Source: JANQPA01 sp964628385
Lineage (GTDB): Bacteria > Bacteroidota > Bacteroidia > Chitinophagales > Saprospiraceae
Direction: 5' to 3'
Length of the DNA stretch: 25,177 nt
NCBI GenBank assembly: GCA_964628385.1
Contig: CAZVOD010000073.1
Coordinates: forward strand, 1-25,177
Shown piece by piece: positions 7,802 to 15,056 of this stretch. A program made the position numbers and the translations under genes. Every line of letters starts with the position of its first letter. Within the stretch, counting starts at the first letter, position 1. Below the pieces are notes generated by a model. It saw only the letters and a list, made by a program, of their open reading frames with translations, ran no database searches and was not told the origin of the DNA.

Positions 7802-8635
7802 ATGAGTAAAATATCAGCCGCTGACGTAAAAAAACTGCGTGACTTAACCGGCGCAGGTATGATGGATTGCAAAAAAGCATTGAATGAGGCAGAGGGTGAT
7901 TTTGATAAAGCTATAGAAATCCTTAGAAAAAAGGGACAAAAGCTTTCCGCTAAGAGAGCGGATCGCGAAGCTACAGAGGGCGCAGTAATCGCCAAAGTAA
8001 GTGAGGACAGGAAGAAAGGGGTAGTAGTAAAATTAAGTTGCGAAACGGATTTCGTTGCAAAAAATGACAACTTTGTAGGGCTAACCACCAAAATTGCTGA
8101 TATCGCATTGGAACACTTTCCGGCAGATACACCAGCACTTCTTCAGCTGCCATTTGACAGCGAGGTAACTATTGGTGAGAAAATTACCGAGCAGGTAGGT
8201 GTAATTGGCGAAAAGCTGGAACTTTCGGCTTACGAAAAGCTGGAAGAAGAAATGGTAACGGCTTACATTCACATGGGGAACCGCGCAGGTGTACTTGTTG
8301 GATTGAACAAGAACGATAATGCCTTCGAAGAACCCGGTAGAAGTGTAGCTATGCAAGTAGCTGCTATGAAGCCTTTGGCACTAAACAAGGATGGTATCGA
8401 TCAGGAAACGATTGATAAAGAGATTGAAATTGGTAAAGATTTAGCTCGCCAGGAAGGTAAGCCTGAGCAGATGCTGGAAAAGATCGCTATGGGACGCCTT
8501 AACAAGTTCTTTAAGGAAAATACCCTGGTTAATCAGGTTTTCGTTAAAGATAGCTCTATGACCATAGAAAAATATCTAAAAAGTGTAGATAAAGAACTAG
8601 AAGCTGTGGCCTTCAAGCATGTCGCACTTGGCTAA
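7802..8635 (+). CDS. tsf: Elongation factor Ts
   Basis: A 277-residue EF-Ts, the guanine-nucleotide exchange factor that recycles EF-Tu. It opens with the TS-N (UBA-like) domain, including KKLRDLTGAGMMDCKKAL. The exchange region with LSCETDFVAKNDNF follows near residues 79-92. The C-terminal part contains GKPEQMLEKIAMGRLNKFF and LVNQVFVKD. Length is normal for the family. The ATG at 7802 lies 56 nt downstream of rpsB. It is the last gene of the operon, and a strong terminator begins one base after its stop codon. Confidence 0.97.
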   Translation: MSKISAADVKKLRDLTGAGMMDCKKALNEAEGDFDKAIEILRKKGQKLSAKRADREATEGAVIAKVSEDRKKGVVVKLSCETDFVAKNDNFVGLTTKIADIALEHFPADTPALLQLPFDSEVTIGEKITEQVGVIGEKLELSAYEKLEEEMVTAYIHMGNRAGVLVGLNKNDNAFEEPGRSVAMQVAAMKPLALNKDGIDQETIDKEIEIGKDLARQEGKPEQMLEKIAMGRLNKFFKENTLVNQVFVKDSSMTIEKYLKSVDKELEAVAFKHVALG

Positions 8636-8636
8636 T

Positions 8637-8674
8637 AAAAAAAGCGAATCATTTCGGTGATTCGCTTTTTTTTT
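8637..8674 (+). terminator. Intrinsic terminator of the ribosomal operon
   Basis: GCGAATCA (8644-8651) pairs with TGATTCGC (8658-8665) around TTTCGG. An A-run on the left and a run of nine T on the right (8666-8674) extend the stem and form the U-tract. It directly follows the tsf stop codon. Confidence 0.93.
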
Positions 8675-9096
8675 CTCCTTAAACAGGAAATCGGTTTCCA
8701 TCAGTAAGCATCACATTTAACGAATGCGTAATACTATCTCCTCCGCTGGCCGATAATTATTTTAAAGTCTGAATTTTATAAATTATTGGTATCTTAGAGC
8801 AGCTCAACCGAATCTTTTTATTATTTCTTGTATGTCAATAATCTTCTTCAAGACAGCATTTGGGGCTAAAGGCCTAAAACCTGCTTACATTACACGCAAC
8901 AATAACCATCAGAAATAGTAAATAGTTTAAGTTGATAGCCAGCGTTCACCCTGCTTGAAAAGTCTATATCGTGAAGGATAATACAGGCCTTAAGTCTTGT
9001 TCTCATAGAAGGGCATGTACAAGTAGCTTACAATCAATCCCGATTAATTTTTCCGATAGGCTGTTACTGTTTCAATTAATTACATAATTTTTCCTT
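8675..9096. other. Gene-free gap between tsf and pyrH (about 420 bp)
   Basis: I find no credible coding region, tRNA, long repeat or clear promoter in this stretch. It is AT-rich with scattered stops in all frames I read. It must contain the pyrH promoter because the tsf terminator lies just upstream, but no full TTTG/TAnnTTTG pair is visible. It could be a decayed gene; nothing recognisable remains. Confidence 0.6.
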
Positions 9097-9807
9097 ATGC
9101 CTTTGAAGTATAAAAGAGTTCTGCTAAAATTAAGTGGAGAATCCCTGATGGGAGATCAACGTTATGGTATTAAGCCGGACATGCTCGTCCATTACGCGGA
9201 GCAAATAAAAGACCTTATTGATCTGGGAGTACAGGTTGCCATAGTAATCGGAGGAGGTAATATCTTTCGTGGCCTTCAGGCGGAGGCAGCGGGCATTGAG
9301 CGTGTACAGGGAGATTATATGGGAATGATGGCCACAGTGATTAACGGTATGGCACTGCAAAGTGCACTTGAGGGCAAAGGAGTTTATACCAGGCTCATAT
9401 CAGCAATAGAAATGAAGCAAATTGCGGAGCCATATATCCGCCGCAGGGCTATCCGGCACCTTGAAAAAGGACGTGTGGTAATCTTTTCTGCCGGTACAGG
9501 GAGCCCTTATTTTACAACGGACTCTGCCGCTGCCCTGCGCGCTAACGAAATTAGTGCTGAAGTGATTCTTAAAGGGACTCGAGTTGATGGTATTTACTCT
9601 GCAGATCCCGAAAAAGATCCTGATGCCACCAAGTTCGATACCATTTCCTTCGCCAAGGTAATTAGTCTTGGGTTAAGCGTGATGGATATGACCGCTTTTA
9701 CCCTGTGTAAAGAAAATAATCTGCCCATCATTGTTTTTGATATCAATGAGAAGGAAAACCTGGAGATGATCGTAAGAGGTGAACAAGTGGGGACACTAGT
9801 TGCTTAG
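9097..9807 (+). CDS. pyrH: UMP kinase
   Basis: A 236-residue bacterial-type UMP kinase of the amino-acid kinase superfamily, converting UMP plus ATP to UDP plus ADP in pyrimidine nucleotide synthesis in the cytoplasm. Signatures are KRVLLKLSGESLMG at the N-terminus, the IVIGGGNIFRG nucleotide loop, GDYMGMMATVINGMAL, the SAGTGSPYFTTDSAAALRA stretch, and VDGIYSADPEKDP. The ATG at 9097 has no Shine-Dalgarno, as usual here. In many bacteria pyrH follows tsf closely and is followed by frr. In this window a 420-bp gap precedes it and comF faces it from the other strand, only 4 bp away. Confidence 0.96.
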   Translation: MPLKYKRVLLKLSGESLMGDQRYGIKPDMLVHYAEQIKDLIDLGVQVAIVIGGGNIFRGLQAEAAGIERVQGDYMGMMATVINGMALQSALEGKGVYTRLISAIEMKQIAEPYIRRRAIRHLEKGRVVIFSAGTGSPYFTTDSAAALRANEISAEVILKGTRVDGIYSADPEKDPDATKFDTISFAKVISLGLSVMDMTAFTLCKENNLPIIVFDINEKENLEMIVRGEQVGTLVA

Positions 9808-9811
9808 TGTT

Positions 9812-10507
9812 TTAATTTTCGGCAATAGCCAAGGTGACACAGCTCAGTCTTACATCTGGCGCCTTTAAAAGCTGTAGCCCACAGGCCTCCAGCGTTGCAC
9901 CTGTTGTCATCACATCGTCTACCAGCAAAACATGCTTGCGGGCCACAGCTTTTTCATCGGTAAGATGAAATGCGTCAGCTACGTTTTTCAGGCGCTCCAT
10001 CCTCGACATGGAGGTTTGGGATACTGATTGCTTTTTTCTTTCCAAAACAGCATTACAAAAAGGTTTGCCAAGTCCCTCGGCGAGGCCCCGGCCAAAAGCT
10101 TCACTTTGATTATAACCCCTGCGCCTGAGCTTCTCAGGGTGTAGGGGTACCGGAACAATGAGGTCTAAGTCGTCAAAAACACCTTCTTGTCTGAGTTTCT
10201 TTCCATAATTTTTTCCCAAAATAAAACCTACCCTGGGTTGATCGTCGTACTTTAAGGCATGTATCAACCGTTGCACAGCAGTATCTTTTTCAAAAAATAA
10301 GAAAGCAGTTGCCCGTTGTAGTGGAATTCTTCCAAAAAATCGCTCTGTAAATGGATTATCCTTTTTTTTGTGAAAATTAGTACGGGGAAGATCATTGAAA
10401 CACTTGATACATATGGGAAGCTGATCACAGGGCCTTTCCCGAAAACAAGCAATACAAATATTAGGATAAATAAGCTCAAGGAAAGATTTAAAGTATTGTT
10501 TGATCAT
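9812..10507 (-). CDS. ComF-family phosphoribosyltransferase-like protein
   Basis: A 231-residue ComF-family protein. The N-terminus carries a cysteine-rich zinc-ribbon-like segment (Cys18, Cys21, Cys27, Cys33, Cys36). The C-terminal half is a type I phosphoribosyltransferase fold with the PRPP-binding motif VLLVDDVMTTGATLEAC and an upstream LIVPVPLHPEKLRRRGYNQSE segment, the ComF hallmark. Family members take part in DNA uptake in naturally competent species, but many bacteria keep the gene and its general biochemical role is unsettled. No other competence gene is in the window. Its stop codon lies 4 bp from that of pyrH (convergent). A terminator for the gene upstream separates it from htrA, so it probably has its own promoter, which I could not identify. 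Confidence 0.88.
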   Translation of the reverse strand: MIKQYFKSFLELIYPNICIACFRERPCDQLPICIKCFNDLPRTNFHKKKDNPFTERFFGRIPLQRATAFLFFEKDTAVQRLIHALKYDDQPRVGFILGKNYGKKLRQEGVFDDLDLIVPVPLHPEKLRRRGYNQSEAFGRGLAEGLGKPFCNAVLERKKQSVSQTSMSRMERLKNVADAFHLTDEKAVARKHVLLVDDVMTTGATLEACGLQLLKAPDVRLSCVTLAIAEN

Positions 10508-10530
10508 TTCGTTCTATTTGGGTAATAATA

Positions 10531-10559
10531 AAAACGTCTGTCTAAAATACAGACAGACG
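10531..10559 (-). terminator. Intrinsic terminator downstream of the HtrA gene
   Basis: CGTCTGTCT (10535-10543) and AGACAGACG (10551-10559) form a perfect 9-bp stem with a 7-nt loop. Read on the minus strand, the hairpin is followed by TTTTTATTATT, a fair U-tract. It lies 119 nt past the HtrA stop and 24 nt before the comF start, so it ends the minus-strand HtrA transcript. Confidence 0.7.
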
Positions 10560-10677
10560 CATCAAAACAAAACGAAAAACCAACTTTAAACAAGTTCTTT
10601 ATAAAGCATTAAACTTAAATTCAATCTGGTGGCGGCTTCTAACTGACCGCTTTTGTTAAATATGATACGGTAACAGT

Positions 10678-11808
10678 TTATCTAGATTTTAGTTTAACAG
10701 GAATCTCAATAATTTTTCCTTTTCTGATAATTTCCAGGGTTAGCGTATCTCCAACTTTAGCCACACCAACTATCTCTTGCAAAGTAGCGCCGTTGCGGAT
10801 AACCTTCCCATTAACTTTCAAAATGACATCTCTCGGTAGTACACCTGCATACTGGGCAGAGCCTCCATTTTCTATTTCTGTGACCATCACCCCCCGGCTG
10901 GTTTTTACCTGAATTTCTTCTGCCAGTTCGCTATCCATATCTACTACAGTAATACCCAGGAAAGCCCGCTTGTAGTCACCAAACTTGATAATGTCATCTG
11001 CGATTCGCATCGCCAGATTAATAGGAATTGTAAAAGCAAACCCTTGAAAGCGGCCAGTTCGGGTAGCTATAGCAGTATTTATGCCAAGCAGGTCACCATT
11101 GATATTTACCAGTGCTCCGCCGCTATTACCCGGGTTAATACTGGCATCTGTTTGTATGAAAGATTCTATGGCGTAGTCCCTGTAATTCAGTAAATCAATA
11201 TTACGCCCTTTGGCGCTGACAATTCCTGCGGTTACTGTAAAATTAAGGTCAAAAGGGTTGCCAACAGCAAGGACCCATTCGCCGACTTCCAGCTGGTCAG
11301 AATCATAAATATTAAGCGTCGGTAGGTTTTCTGCGTTTATTTTGAGCACGGCCAAGTCTATATCTTCGTTCTTGCCGATTATCCGAGCTTTGAATATTCG
11401 GTTGTCGTATAATTTTACTTCGATATCTTTTGCTCCTTTTACAACGTGATTATTAGTGATAACGTAGCCGTTCTTGGTATAGATGACTCCTGATCCGATT
11501 CCCTCATTCTCGTAGGGTTCCAGGAGGTTATCAGGGAAGAAGCCCGAATTGGTGCCGGAGGTACTTCTAACGCTGATATTAACTACAGAAGGTATAGCCC
11601 TTTGGGCGGCTTGCCGGAAATCAAAGGGGGTTTTTATGGAGCCTGGCGCAACATTAATATTGTTAACAAAGCTAGCGAAAGCCGATTGGTCGCGTTCTGG
11701 TTCCTGGTGGAGGAAACTAATGGCCAGGCCGAATGCTATTAGCCCGCCCGTTATAGAACTAATTACGTTGGAAATATTTTTTTTCATAGTACCAGTACTT
11801 TGATTCAT
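10678..11808 (-). CDS. HtrA/Deg-family serine protease with one PDZ domain
   Basis: A trypsin-like S1C protease of about 376 residues that acts in the periplasm on misfolded envelope proteins or as a regulated sheddase. An N-terminal hydrophobic segment (about residues 14-33) is an uncleaved anchor or signal peptide. The catalytic triad is visible: His121 in VITNNHVV, Asp151 in EDIDLAVLK, and Ser229 in NPGNSGGAL. A single PDZ domain occupies the C-terminus (about 275-372). The frame is open to a TTG at 11826; the ATG at 11808 and the one at 11787 (MKKN) are better starts, and I list the first. Many Bacteroidota Deg proteases are longer with two PDZ domains, so this one is closer to the anchored DegS layout. 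It has its own terminator. A short perfect hairpin (11865-11882) lies in the presumed leader. Confidence 0.92.
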   Translation of the reverse strand: MNQSTGTMKKNISNVISSITGGLIAFGLAISFLHQEPERDQSAFASFVNNINVAPGSIKTPFDFRQAAQRAIPSVVNISVRSTSGTNSGFFPDNLLEPYENEGIGSGVIYTKNGYVITNNHVVKGAKDIEVKLYDNRIFKARIIGKNEDIDLAVLKINAENLPTLNIYDSDQLEVGEWVLAVGNPFDLNFTVTAGIVSAKGRNIDLLNYRDYAIESFIQTDASINPGNSGGALVNINGDLLGINTAIATRTGRFQGFAFTIPINLAMRIADDIIKFGDYKRAFLGITVVDMDSELAEEIQVKTSRGVMVTEIENGGSAQYAGVLPRDVILKVNGKVIRNGATLQEIVGVAKVGDTLTLEIIRKGKIIEIPVKLKSR

Positions 11809-12450
11809 TATGGATACATCTATCAATTGAACTGTGTCATAAAGCGTATGATAACTCCGTGCAATTGCCCTGTTAAGGGCAACATTTAGGTAGAAGAAAA
11901 TTGTAACCGTATCCTAGCGTACCTGACGGCACACTGTTTATGGCTTGATTAATTTATTTTCTACCCACATTCTGACCCTAACGAGTCAGCTCAATTACCA
12001 TCATACATTTTGTAACGTGACCATCAATTGAATTCCTTATTTAAATTAAAAAAAACAATTGAGGTTCATATTTGATTATTTCTAATAAACCGTTAAAACT
12101 TAGTGTGTGATAATTATAAGGTCAGGAAAGGATATAAAGGTAAATTTTTGTCAATTTCATACCAATAAAAATAATCTAAACTGGATAGTTTTAGCAAAAA
12201 TCTGTATTGTAATATAGAAGTCATTGAATGGAATGATTTATCACAATAAAAATTATTCTATTTTCCAGTATTTTTGTTAAGTGGGTGTGAGAGACGCTCA
12301 ATTCTTTATTATGTTAGAATACTTGTTACTCAAAAATGACAACAATTGGAATTGTAGCAAATATTTTAGACTGCATTTGATTATCAACAATTATTCATAG
12401 CGACTTATACAGCCAATAAAAATAGCAGGCAGGCGAATAGGTATTTAGTC
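11809..12450. other. AT-rich divergent intergenic region (about 640 bp)
   Basis: It separates the minus-strand HtrA gene from the plus-strand HD-domain gene and must hold both promoters. Visible structures: TTGCCCT/AGGGCAA hairpin with a 4-nt loop at 11865-11882; a possible plus-strand -7 box TATTTTTG at 12269-12276 with no good -33 element; and the inverted repeat ACAATT-GG-AATTGT at 12342-12355. I see no coding region, tRNA or mobile-element end. Confidence 0.55.
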
Positions 12451-13053
12451 ATGACAAAGCAAAACCAAATTTTCACTCATCTTGATATGATAGCAAAACA
12501 ACTCTCGCCAGAGAATGAAATTGAGCGCGCTTTCTTACAGGATCCTGAATTTAACACTGGTTTAAATTGGGGGATACCAAGATATGGGCATCCTGAGGGA
12601 GAGATTTACAAGCACATCCTCGAGGTACTAGATAACATAGATCGACTTCCGGTGGATAAACCAACCCGGCAGAAACTTCGACTGATTGCATTTGTACACG
12701 ATACTTTCAAATATAAGGAGGATAAAAGCATTCCCAGAGATTGGACAAAGCACCACGCTGTAGTTGCGAGAAAATTTGCACAGAAGTACATTAAAGATCC
12801 GGAGTTATTGAAGATTATTGAGCTCCACGATAGTGCGTATCATTGTTGGCAACTCAAGCATATTTATAAAAAGGAAGAACTGGCTGGTTTTCGTCTCCAA
12901 AACCTTTTGAAAGAATTAGGGAATTCTATTCAACTATACTATCTCTTTTTCAAGTGCGATACTATGACCGGAGATAAAAACCTGGAAGTTCTGAAATGGT
13001 TTGAGGAAAATATTCCTAACATTACTGTCTTACCCATAAGAAATAAACCATAA
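12451..13053 (+). CDS. HD-domain protein (putative metal-dependent phosphohydrolase)
   Basis: A 200-residue protein with an HD-superfamily pattern: His55 in IYKHILEVL, the paired His83-Asp84 in FVHDTFKY, a histidine pair in TKHHAVVARKF, and a distal ELHD. These are the residues that coordinate metal in HD phosphohydrolases, which act on nucleotides or phosphodiesters. The N-terminal part (residues 1-50) has no features I recognise, and there is no signal peptide or membrane segment, so it is probably cytosolic. Substrate unknown. It sits alone behind a long AT-rich region and about 120 nt before the ECF sigma gene on the same strand, with no visible terminator between them. Functional linkage to the sigma factor is not established. 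Confidence 0.7.
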   Translation: MTKQNQIFTHLDMIAKQLSPENEIERAFLQDPEFNTGLNWGIPRYGHPEGEIYKHILEVLDNIDRLPVDKPTRQKLRLIAFVHDTFKYKEDKSIPRDWTKHHAVVARKFAQKYIKDPELLKIIELHDSAYHCWQLKHIYKKEELAGFRLQNLLKELGNSIQLYYLFFKCDTMTGDKNLEVLKWFEENIPNITVLPIRNKP

Positions 13054-13177
13054 ACTTTTCTGGCCTGGAACTTTTCCTTAATCACTAGGGTTAGTGAAAT
13101 TGAGCCTTTTAGAAAAGAGGGGAGATTTTTTCAAAATAATTTCTACTTTTATGGTGGTTGGATCAGAAATTAAGAAT

Positions 13178-13744
13178 ATGCACTCCTATGACAAAGTATT
13201 TGAAGAAGAGTTTCTACCTCAAATAGAAGCTCTTTATACTTTTGCATACCACCTGACTTACAATGAGGAGGATGCTAATGACCTGGTGCAGGAAACTTAC
13301 CTTAAAGCCTATCGTTTTATCGATAAATATATTCAGGGGACCAATGCCAAGGCATGGTTATTTAAGATATTGAAAAATGTTTTTATCAATCAGTATCGTA
13401 AAAAGACCAAGCAACCCACTCGTGTTGATTATGAAGAAATTATCAATTATCACGATGAAGAAGATACCAGCTATTCAAGCTATCAGGATCTTCGGGAAGA
13501 AATGTTCCAACACATGATGGGAGATGAAGTGACAAATGCCATAAATGCTTTGTCAGTTGACTTTCGTGTTGTAATTTTGCTTTGTGATATTGAAGGTTTT
13601 ACCTACGAGGAAATATCTAAAATTATTGATATTCCTATCGGTACCGTTCGGTCGAGATTGCACCGGGCACGCAACATGCTTAAAGAGCAATTGCGAAATT
13701 ATGCCGATTCATTAGGATATAAAGATAATCGCAATAAAGAATGA
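13178..13744 (+). CDS. ECF-type RNA polymerase sigma factor
   Basis: A 188-residue extracytoplasmic-function sigma factor. Region 2 holds HLTYNEEDANDLVQETYLKAY with the core-binding DLVQET motif, followed by GTNAKAWLFKILKNVF in region 2.3-2.4. Region 4 is a helix-turn-helix with YEEISKIIDIPIGTVRSRLHRAR. It redirects RNA polymerase to a specific promoter set. The frame is open from a GTG at 13094 and has ATGs at 13151 and 13178. I prefer 13178 (MHSYDKVFEEEF) because that is where similarity to Cytophagales homologues normally begins. The acidic linker (NYHDEEDTSYSSYQD) between regions 2 and 4 is typical of this group. A small putative anti-sigma factor follows after 231 bp. The signal it answers cannot be read from the sequence. 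Confidence 0.9.
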   Translation: MHSYDKVFEEEFLPQIEALYTFAYHLTYNEEDANDLVQETYLKAYRFIDKYIQGTNAKAWLFKILKNVFINQYRKKTKQPTRVDYEEIINYHDEEDTSYSSYQDLREEMFQHMMGDEVTNAINALSVDFRVVILLCDIEGFTYEEISKIIDIPIGTVRSRLHRARNMLKEQLRNYADSLGYKDNRNKE

Positions 13745-13886
13745 TTTCTTAATCTGCTACCATTAAAAAGCGCAAAACAGGTTTGTATCCTATAACCCGA
13801 AATTCCCAATCTTTCGCACTGACGAGTTGATAAATTCTCAAGGATGCAGCCTACGATAAACATTCCATGTAACATTTTCACAAATT

Positions 13887-13916
13887 TAGACTATTGTCTA
13901 TTACAAAAAGATAGTC
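13887..13916 (+). repeat. Competing hairpins between sigma and anti-sigma genes
   Basis: TAGAC (13887-13891) can pair with GTCTA (13896-13900) around TATT. The overlapping GACTAT (13889-13894) can instead pair with ATAGTC (13911-13916). The two foldings exclude each other. They lie 60-90 nt before the anti-sigma start. Short stems such as these arise by chance in AT-rich DNA. Confidence 0.35.
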
Positions 13917-13975
13917 ATTAGTGAGTATGGGATGTCAATTCGCGCTTTTTAATGCTCTGGCCAAAAACTCTAAAC

Positions 13976-14218
13976 ATGAGAGACAGTCAAAATTATCAAG
14001 AACTTGTCAAGAAGGTAACGATGTACTTAGACAACGAACTGAGTGAAACAGCTGAAAGGGAGCTGCTACAAGAGATAAAAGCCAACCCGGCCTACTTAAA
14101 AGTACTCAGTCAGGAAAAATCATTTAGAGAATTTATTAAGAGCAAAATCCACCGTAGAAAACCCTCTCCCGCCCTCATCCAATCCATCAAAGACAAAATT
14201 CGAGTAGCTCCAGTTTAA
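13976..14218 (+). CDS. Putative cysteine-free anti-sigma factor
   Basis: An 80-residue, strongly charged, helical protein starting MRDSQNYQELV. The pattern resembles the short anti-sigma factors that accompany ECF sigma factors in Cytophagales: a helical YLDNELS segment like the one near the zinc site of ZAS-type anti-sigma factors, then a C-terminal SKIHRRKPSPALIQSIKDKI. It has no cysteine and one histidine, so it cannot form the HCCC zinc site of ZAS proteins and would not be a thiol redox switch by that route. The frame is open to an ATG at 13952; the ATG at 13976 gives the N-terminus expected of homologues. It has no membrane segment. The role is inferred mainly from position and resemblance. 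A strong terminator closes the unit at 14319-14350. Confidence 0.6.
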   Translation: MRDSQNYQELVKKVTMYLDNELSETAERELLQEIKANPAYLKVLSQEKSFREFIKSKIHRRKPSPALIQSIKDKIRVAPV

Positions 14219-14318
14219 GTTTTCATTATACTCATTTATGTTAAGCGTATTGAATCGTTAATATTGACCGTTCGGAGGTCTAATTATCTTTTTTTTGATA
14301 ATTTTATATAACCCAATT

Positions 14319-14350
14319 AAGGAGTCAGCTTACTGGCTCCTTGTTTTTTT
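14319..14350 (+). terminator. Intrinsic terminator after the sigma/anti-sigma unit
   Basis: AAGGAGTCAG (14319-14328) pairs with CTGGCTCCTT (14333-14342), ten pairs with one G:U, around a CTTA loop, followed by seven T at 14344-14350. A weaker AATTATC/GATAATT stem with a poly-T loop lies just upstream (14282-14303). The terminator lies 100 nt after the anti-sigma stop and ends 18 nt before the next start codon. Confidence 0.9.
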
Positions 14351-14367
14351 CATTCAATGATGTCGAT

Positions 14368-14943
14368 ATGCAAAAGTGGATAACAAACTTAGTACTGGTT
14401 TTTCTGCCGTTTTATGGTGTGGCGCAATTAGACCTGCCTCGGGAATTCAATTTACAATTGCATGCTTTGAATGTGGAAGTATTTCAGCCGCTAGAGGCCA
14501 GATATAAGTCTGTCAGGCTTCCTCGTAATAGCTTTCTGGAGTGCCCCTACGGCATATGGTCTGCCAAAGAGCAGCTCGAGATACGGTATTACCTGCAGCC
14601 TCGGCCATCAGAGGATCAGGGTCGGTTCATTCCTGACCTGAAGGCATTCACAATGGTTAGTCATCTGGCTACCAATGAGCCTTCAGCGGTGATCACCAAG
14701 CTGGCGATCTCGGAAGATGAATTGGCCAATGAGTTTAATGCCGACTGGGGAAAGTTATTTTACTTCACTCCCAAGAAACAATTTTCCGAAAAAAAATACT
14801 GCCAGATGCTGGTGCTGTATAAAGAGGATGCCGGAATGGCTTATATTTTCTTTTTATTTGATGAAGCTGACAATCCAGCATTAGACTATCGATATTATGC
14901 GCTAAAGTTTAATACCGACAAAACGCTTTCAAATGATAATTGA
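14368..14943 (+). CDS. Exported protein of unknown function
   Basis: A 191-residue protein that I do not recognise. It begins with a clear signal peptide (MQKWITNLVLVFLPFYGVAQ, cleavage probably before Q20) without a lipobox, so it should be periplasmic or secreted. The mature part is mixed alpha/beta with two cysteines, one in the ECPYGIW motif and one in KKYCQMLVLY, which could form a disulfide. The frame is open upstream to a TTG at 14341, but that codon lies inside the terminator hairpin, so the ATG at 14368 is the start. The start so close to the terminator means the promoter may overlap it: TATCTTTT near 14286-14293 is a possible but imperfect -7 box. The next gene (serine dehydratase) has its own promoter, so no functional link is implied. 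Confidence 0.7.
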   Translation: MQKWITNLVLVFLPFYGVAQLDLPREFNLQLHALNVEVFQPLEARYKSVRLPRNSFLECPYGIWSAKEQLEIRYYLQPRPSEDQGRFIPDLKAFTMVSHLATNEPSAVITKLAISEDELANEFNADWGKLFYFTPKKQFSEKKYCQMLVLYKEDAGMAYIFFLFDEADNPALDYRYYALKFNTDKTLSNDN

Positions 14944-14975
14944 GTGATTTTAGGGCGTTATAACTTTTATTGTCA

Positions 14976-15005
14976 CTTGCTTATTTCCTACAAATCCTAT
15001 CTTTG
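14976..15005 (+). promoter_or_regulatory. Promoter of the serine dehydratase gene
   Basis: CTTG (14976-14979) and TATCTTTG (14998-15005) with an 18-nt spacer fit the Bacteroidota consensus. Transcription would start near 15012, 45 nt before the ATG at 15057. This also argues against the in-frame TTG at 14970 as a start. Confidence 0.6.
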
Positions 15006-15056
15006 CGCCAGGATGTTTTGATTATTGCACTTGCATTTCCTAACCAAATAAAAAAT

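Noticed and set aside
8675..9096. Possible tRNA or small RNA gene in the tsf-pyrH gap
   Set aside because: I found no GGTTCRANNCC-like T-arm or cloverleaf and no strong hairpin with a U-tract.
14341..14367. Upstream TTG start for the exported protein
   Set aside because: The codon lies inside the terminator hairpin, and the extension would bury the signal peptide.
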